DNA of 64,000 nucleotides from Bin55 sp963664665 (GTDB taxonomy: Bacteria > Pseudomonadota > Gammaproteobacteria > Pseudomonadales > Azotimanducaceae), in NCBI GenBank assembly GCA_963664665.2, contig CAXXMH010000004.1, positions 992,001-1,056,000 on the forward strand. Reading direction: 5' to 3'. Each line of letters begins with the position of its first letter. Within the stretch, counting starts at the first letter, position 1. A model generated the notes under the pieces. The model did no database searches, had not been told where the DNA came from, and was given only the letters and a program-made list of their open reading frames with translations. A program made the translations under genes and the position numbers. Below, piece after piece: positions 60,984-64,000 of this stretch.

Positions 60984-62378
60984 TTAGAACGATGCGTTGT
61001 GTGGCACGCGTGGAAAGGGAACCACGTCCCGAATGTTCTCTATCCCAGACATGTACATGAGCAAGCGCTCAAATCCTGCACCAAATCCAGCATGGGGTAC
61101 CGTCCCGTAGCGCCTCAAGTCACGGTACCACCATAGTTCTTCGCATTGAGCCTCGGTCATTCGGCTCTCAAGCTGTGCCAGGCGTTCCTCTCGTTGACTG
61201 CCACCGACAATCTCTCCGACGCCAGGTACCAAGACATCCATTGCCGCCACTGTCTTTTCGTCATCATTCAATCGCATATAGAACGGTTTGATGCTCCTTG
61301 GATAGTTCATGACCACAACCGGCGCCTTATAGACGTTTTCAGTCAGGAAACGTTCGTGTTCGGATTGCAAATCGGCTCCCCATTGGACAGGGAAATCGAA
61401 CCTGTGGTTAGTGTTCGTGAGCTCGTTCACCGCATCGGAATAGTCAAGTCTCACGAACTCGCGTTCGATGACGTTTTCGAGTCTTTCGATCGCTTGAGAG
61501 TCGATGCGTTGCGCGAAGAAAGCCATGTCTTCCGCGCATCGTTCCAGGATTTCGTGAAAGACCACCTTGAGGAAGTCCTCCGCGAGTGTCGCGTTGTCGC
61601 TAAGGTCGGCGAACGCGATTTCGGGTTCGATCATCCAGAACTCGGCCAAATGCCTACTGGTGTTCGAGTTCTCTGCTCGAAAGGTCGGACTGAACGTGTA
61701 GACATTCTTGAGAGCCAGACAAAACGCTTCGACATTCAGCTGCCCCGAAACGGCGAGGTAGGTCTCTTCACCAAAGAAATCCTCGCTGTAGTCATTCCGC
61801 GACTGGTTTACGAAATCCAAGGTGCTAACACGGAACAACTCCCCGGCGCCTTCACAGTCGCTCGCTGTGATGATGGGGGTGTTCACCCATACGAATCCTC
61901 GATCACTAAAGTAACGGTGGACAGCCTGTGCGACTTCATGACGCAAGCGAGAGATCGCGCCGAATGTATTCGTTCTCGGCCGCAAATGAGCGACGCCGCG
62001 TAAGTATTCGAAGGTGTGTCGCTTCTTGGCGATCGGGTAAACCTCAGGATCATCGATGTCTCCGATGCAAACTACCGTGGTTGCTTGAATCTCGACGTCT
62101 TGACCTTTCCCTTGTGACTCCACAACTTTCCCGACAACTGAAACCGAGGCACCGGTTGTCAGTTTGGTAACTTCGTCGTAATTAGCAAGGTCTTGATTAG
62201 CAACCACTTGAATAGGGTCAAAGCAAGACCCATCATGTACTGAAAGGAAGGCGAACCCTCCTTTGGATACACGCACGGATCGAAGCCAACCTTCGATCCG
62301 TGTGAGTGAATCGATGGACGTCGAACCGGTCAGAATTGATCGCACGGTTACGACTTGGATGGCAGGATCGTTGGTCAC
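60984..62378 (-). CDS. asnS: Asparaginyl-tRNA synthetase
   Basis: AsnS (464 residues) is a class IIb synthetase. The N-terminal OB-fold (about 15-120) binds the anticodon; motif 1, motif 2 (FSPTFRAENSNTSRHLAEFWMIEPE) and motif 3 (GFGAGFERLLMYMSGIENIRDVVPFPR) are complete. Asn-specific features such as the HAGFGAGFERL variant favour AsnRS over AspRS or LysRS. Length is typical. A dedicated AsnRS means asparagine need not be formed on the tRNA. Confidence 0.95.
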   Translation of the reverse strand: MTNDPAIQVVTVRSILTGSTSIDSLTRIEGWLRSVRVSKGGFAFLSVHDGSCFDPIQVVANQDLANYDEVTKLTTGASVSVVGKVVESQGKGQDVEIQATTVVCIGDIDDPEVYPIAKKRHTFEYLRGVAHLRPRTNTFGAISRLRHEVAQAVHRYFSDRGFVWVNTPIITASDCEGAGELFRVSTLDFVNQSRNDYSEDFFGEETYLAVSGQLNVEAFCLALKNVYTFSPTFRAENSNTSRHLAEFWMIEPEIAFADLSDNATLAEDFLKVVFHEILERCAEDMAFFAQRIDSQAIERLENVIEREFVRLDYSDAVNELTNTNHRFDFPVQWGADLQSEHERFLTENVYKAPVVVMNYPRSIKPFYMRLNDDEKTVAAMDVLVPGVGEIVGGSQREERLAQLESRMTEAQCEELWWYRDLRRYGTVPHAGFGAGFERLLMYMSGIENIRDVVPFPRVPHNASF

Positions 62379-62419
62379 GGCAAGGCTCGAATGATCATGT
62401 AAATAGTTGTCAGATAGTC

Positions 62420-63604
62420 CTACTCACGTTCGAGTACTGTTTTAAATGGTGAATGGGTACGTACGTATTCGATGTCGCTTTTCACGTAGCGTTGCTCGCG
62501 TTGGAGAAAGTCTGCCACGGCATCTTTGAAGCTCTCGTTCGCGAGCCAATGCGCCGAATAGGTTTCCCGCGCCAGGTAACCACGCGCGATCTTGTGCGAA
62601 CCTTGTGCGCCGGCTTCGACGCATTGCAGCTTGTTCGCGATCGCAAAGTCAATTGCCTGGTAGTAGCAAACTTCAAAGTGCAGGAACGGATGGTGCTCAG
62701 TGCAACCCCAATTGCGTCCAAACAAGGTATCTCCACCGATGAAGTTGATAGCACCGGCGATGTACCGATCGTTCCGTTTCGCCAGAATGAGCAGAATCTG
62801 CTCTGGCATGGATTCGTTGATCAGACTGAAGAATTCGCGCGTTAAGTAATTAGTACCCCATTTCCGATAGGTCGTGTCCATATAGAACTCGAAAAACGCA
62901 TCCCAATGATGTTCTTTTAAATCGCTTCCAGTGACCCATTCGATTTCGATCCCATCTTGACAGGCTTCGCGGCGCTCGCGTCGAATGTTCTTGCGTTTCT
63001 TTGACGATAGTTCGGCTTGGAATTGCTCAAAGTCTCGGTACCCTTGGTTGTACCAGTGAAACTGAGTGTCAAGTCGTTGCAACAACCCGCCCGCTCCGGC
63101 GAGTTTCCACTCTTCTTCTGGCATAAACGTGATATGTAGCGAACTTACGTTGGTTTTGCCAGCGAGTTGAGTCGCCACCTCAAGGAGTTGACGTTGCCAC
63201 TCTAGGTGATATGGACCTGATTTTGCGAGTAAGCGCGGACCTGTCGCCGGCGTAAACGGCACACTCGATTGAAGCTTGGGGTAGTAGCGACCCCCTGCCT
63301 GATGCCAGGCATTGGCCCAGCTCCCGTCGAACACATACTCGCCACGCGAGTGTGACTTGAGGTACAGAGGCATAACCGCGACCGTGTCCTCTTCTGAGTT
63401 CAGCGAAATGTGAAAAGGCGCCCAGCCAGTATCGGGGCAAGCGCTATTGCTTTCCTCTAATGCACGCAAAAACCGATAGTCGATGAATGGGTTGTAAATT
63501 TCGGCATGACTACAAGCGTCCCACGTGGCTTGTGTAATGTCACGGATATCGTAGTGAATGCGACCGACTAGTGTTTTCGGTTCCTGGGTTGCCGAATCGG
63601 GCAC
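62420..63604 (-). CDS. FemAB-like/GNAT-fold acyltransferase (PF04339-type)
   Basis: This 394-residue protein of the FemAB-like family (formerly DUF482) shows the conserved YNPFIDYRFLRALEESNSACPDTGW (in part), MPLYLKSHSRGEYVFDGSWANAW, VPFTPATGPRL and KKRKNIRRERREA, and GNWGC-like FGRNWGCTEHHPFLHFEVCYYQAIDFAI. Relatives are predicted N-acyltransferases, perhaps acting on peptidoglycan precursors or amino acids; none of this is proven for this gene. It ends 41 bases before asnS on the same strand. Confidence 0.82.
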   Translation of the reverse strand: MPDSATQEPKTLVGRIHYDIRDITQATWDACSHAEIYNPFIDYRFLRALEESNSACPDTGWAPFHISLNSEEDTVAVMPLYLKSHSRGEYVFDGSWANAWHQAGGRYYPKLQSSVPFTPATGPRLLAKSGPYHLEWQRQLLEVATQLAGKTNVSSLHITFMPEEEWKLAGAGGLLQRLDTQFHWYNQGYRDFEQFQAELSSKKRKNIRRERREACQDGIEIEWVTGSDLKEHHWDAFFEFYMDTTYRKWGTNYLTREFFSLINESMPEQILLILAKRNDRYIAGAINFIGGDTLFGRNWGCTEHHPFLHFEVCYYQAIDFAIANKLQCVEAGAQGSHKIARGYLARETYSAHWLANESFKDAVADFLQREQRYVKSDIEYVRTHSPFKTVLERE

Positions 63605-63869
63605 CGTTAGGTTTGCTGGGCGGATTGGTTAAGCATATCCAATCGGGTGGTCGTACTTCATTGAGTGAGGTGAGTTCCGGTTGTTAGGCGTGAAATCGAT
63701 CCTTCGAAAACCACCTTGATACATTTTTTTGGAACGTAATTGACACGTCCTGCGCGATGGTCGCTTCTCGTTTGTTAACTTAACTTACTCGTACTCAGAA
63801 TTGTAGAATTTGGCCAAATGTCGAGTTTTACGTTAGTCTCACATCTGAAGTTCCTCAATCGCAAGCGTT

Positions 63870-64000
63870 ATGCCTGATACGGCTCTTCAAGAAACTTCAA
63901 AACACACGCGAAGCGAAGTATGGGGGGAGTTATATTCTGCGGAATATGCTTTTCTCTACTACCAAGAACTTGAGAAAAAGCTCTTAAGGACACACAAGCT
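63870..64000 (+). CDS. Unidentified gene, 5' end only
   Basis: An ATG at 63870 opens a frame that stays open to the window edge (43 codons). The first residues are MPDTALQETSKHTRSEVWGE, followed by a Tyr/Glu/Lys-rich helix. I do not recognise the family. No strong ribosome site is visible, but the frame is the only long one here and the amino-acid composition is protein-like. It is divergent from the FemAB-like gene, with a 265-bp AT-rich gap between. Confidence 0.45.
   Translation, partial: MPDTALQETSKHTRSEVWGELYSAEYAFLYYQELEKKLLRTHK

Noticed and set aside
1..64000. CRISPR arrays, rRNA genes, prophage or replication origin
   Set aside because: No spaced direct repeats, rRNA segments, phage structural genes or DnaA-box clusters were seen.

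Overview
The window looks like chromosome of an aerobic, probably aquatic gammaproteobacterium. The evidence is a cluster of gammaproteobacterial-type genes (uvrC, pgsA, tRNA-Cys, pstSCAB-phoU with phoBR, an ExbB2/ExbD2/TonB2-type operon led by a DUF3450 protein), a TonB-dependent receptor, a Tat-exported PhoX-type phosphatase, and oxygen-dependent enzymes such as ThiO. The taxonomic call is an inference from gene content; there is no rRNA.

Layout. 1-1251: right end of an IS1182-type insertion sequence that has cut off the 3' part of a pepQ-like gene. 1368-4981: three-gene molybdenum hydroxylase operon (FAD, 2Fe-2S and molybdopterin subunits) closed by a clear terminator. 5077-11945: mixed metabolic genes (NTF2-like protein, PhoX, MoaD/ThiS-like protein, ribokinase-like kinase, HAD phosphatase, crotonase, SDR). 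11959-20379 (minus): one contiguous phoB-phoR-pstS-pstC-pstA-pstB-phoU operon, the complete phosphate sensing and uptake module. 20628-26804: dienelactone hydrolase, then a six-gene energy-transduction operon (DUF3450, long ExbB-like protein, ExbB, ExbD, TonB, TPR protein). 26953-34580: ribE-pyrF, then thiD-thiE-thiE-like and, behind a TPP riboswitch, thiC-thiO-thiS-thiG.

34594-36150: a complete IS110-family element (IS1111 type, 20-bp perfect inverted repeats) whose non-coding end contains a fold resembling a bridge RNA/seekRNA target-binding loop with guide-like matches to the flanking DNA. 36181-39200: gcdH and uvrC. 39201-41783: an irregular segment with two DUF2799 lipoprotein paralogs, a 120-bp MITE carrying the same terminal repeats as the IS at the window start, and a possible uvrC 3' relic. 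41784-48905: pgsA, tRNA-Cys, CHY zinc-finger protein, hyuA-hyuB, an AbiE toxin-antitoxin pair whose toxin has an in-frame amber codon, and a tRNA-Leu(UAA) gene interrupted by a 212-nt group I intron.

48969-63604: housekeeping and envelope genes (DMT transporter, peroxiredoxin, GST, SPOR lipoprotein, HNH protein), a minus-strand run lipA-pepA-cysS-TonB receptor-M20 peptidase, a DUF385-like protein, asnS and a FemAB-like acyltransferase. A new gene starts at 63870 and runs off the window.

The most notable items are the tRNA-Leu group I intron, the IS110-family candidate guide RNA with both guides abutting the insertion site, the IS1182-type element and its matching MITE, the nonsense-mutated AbiE toxin, and the unusual expression platform of the thiC TPP riboswitch.
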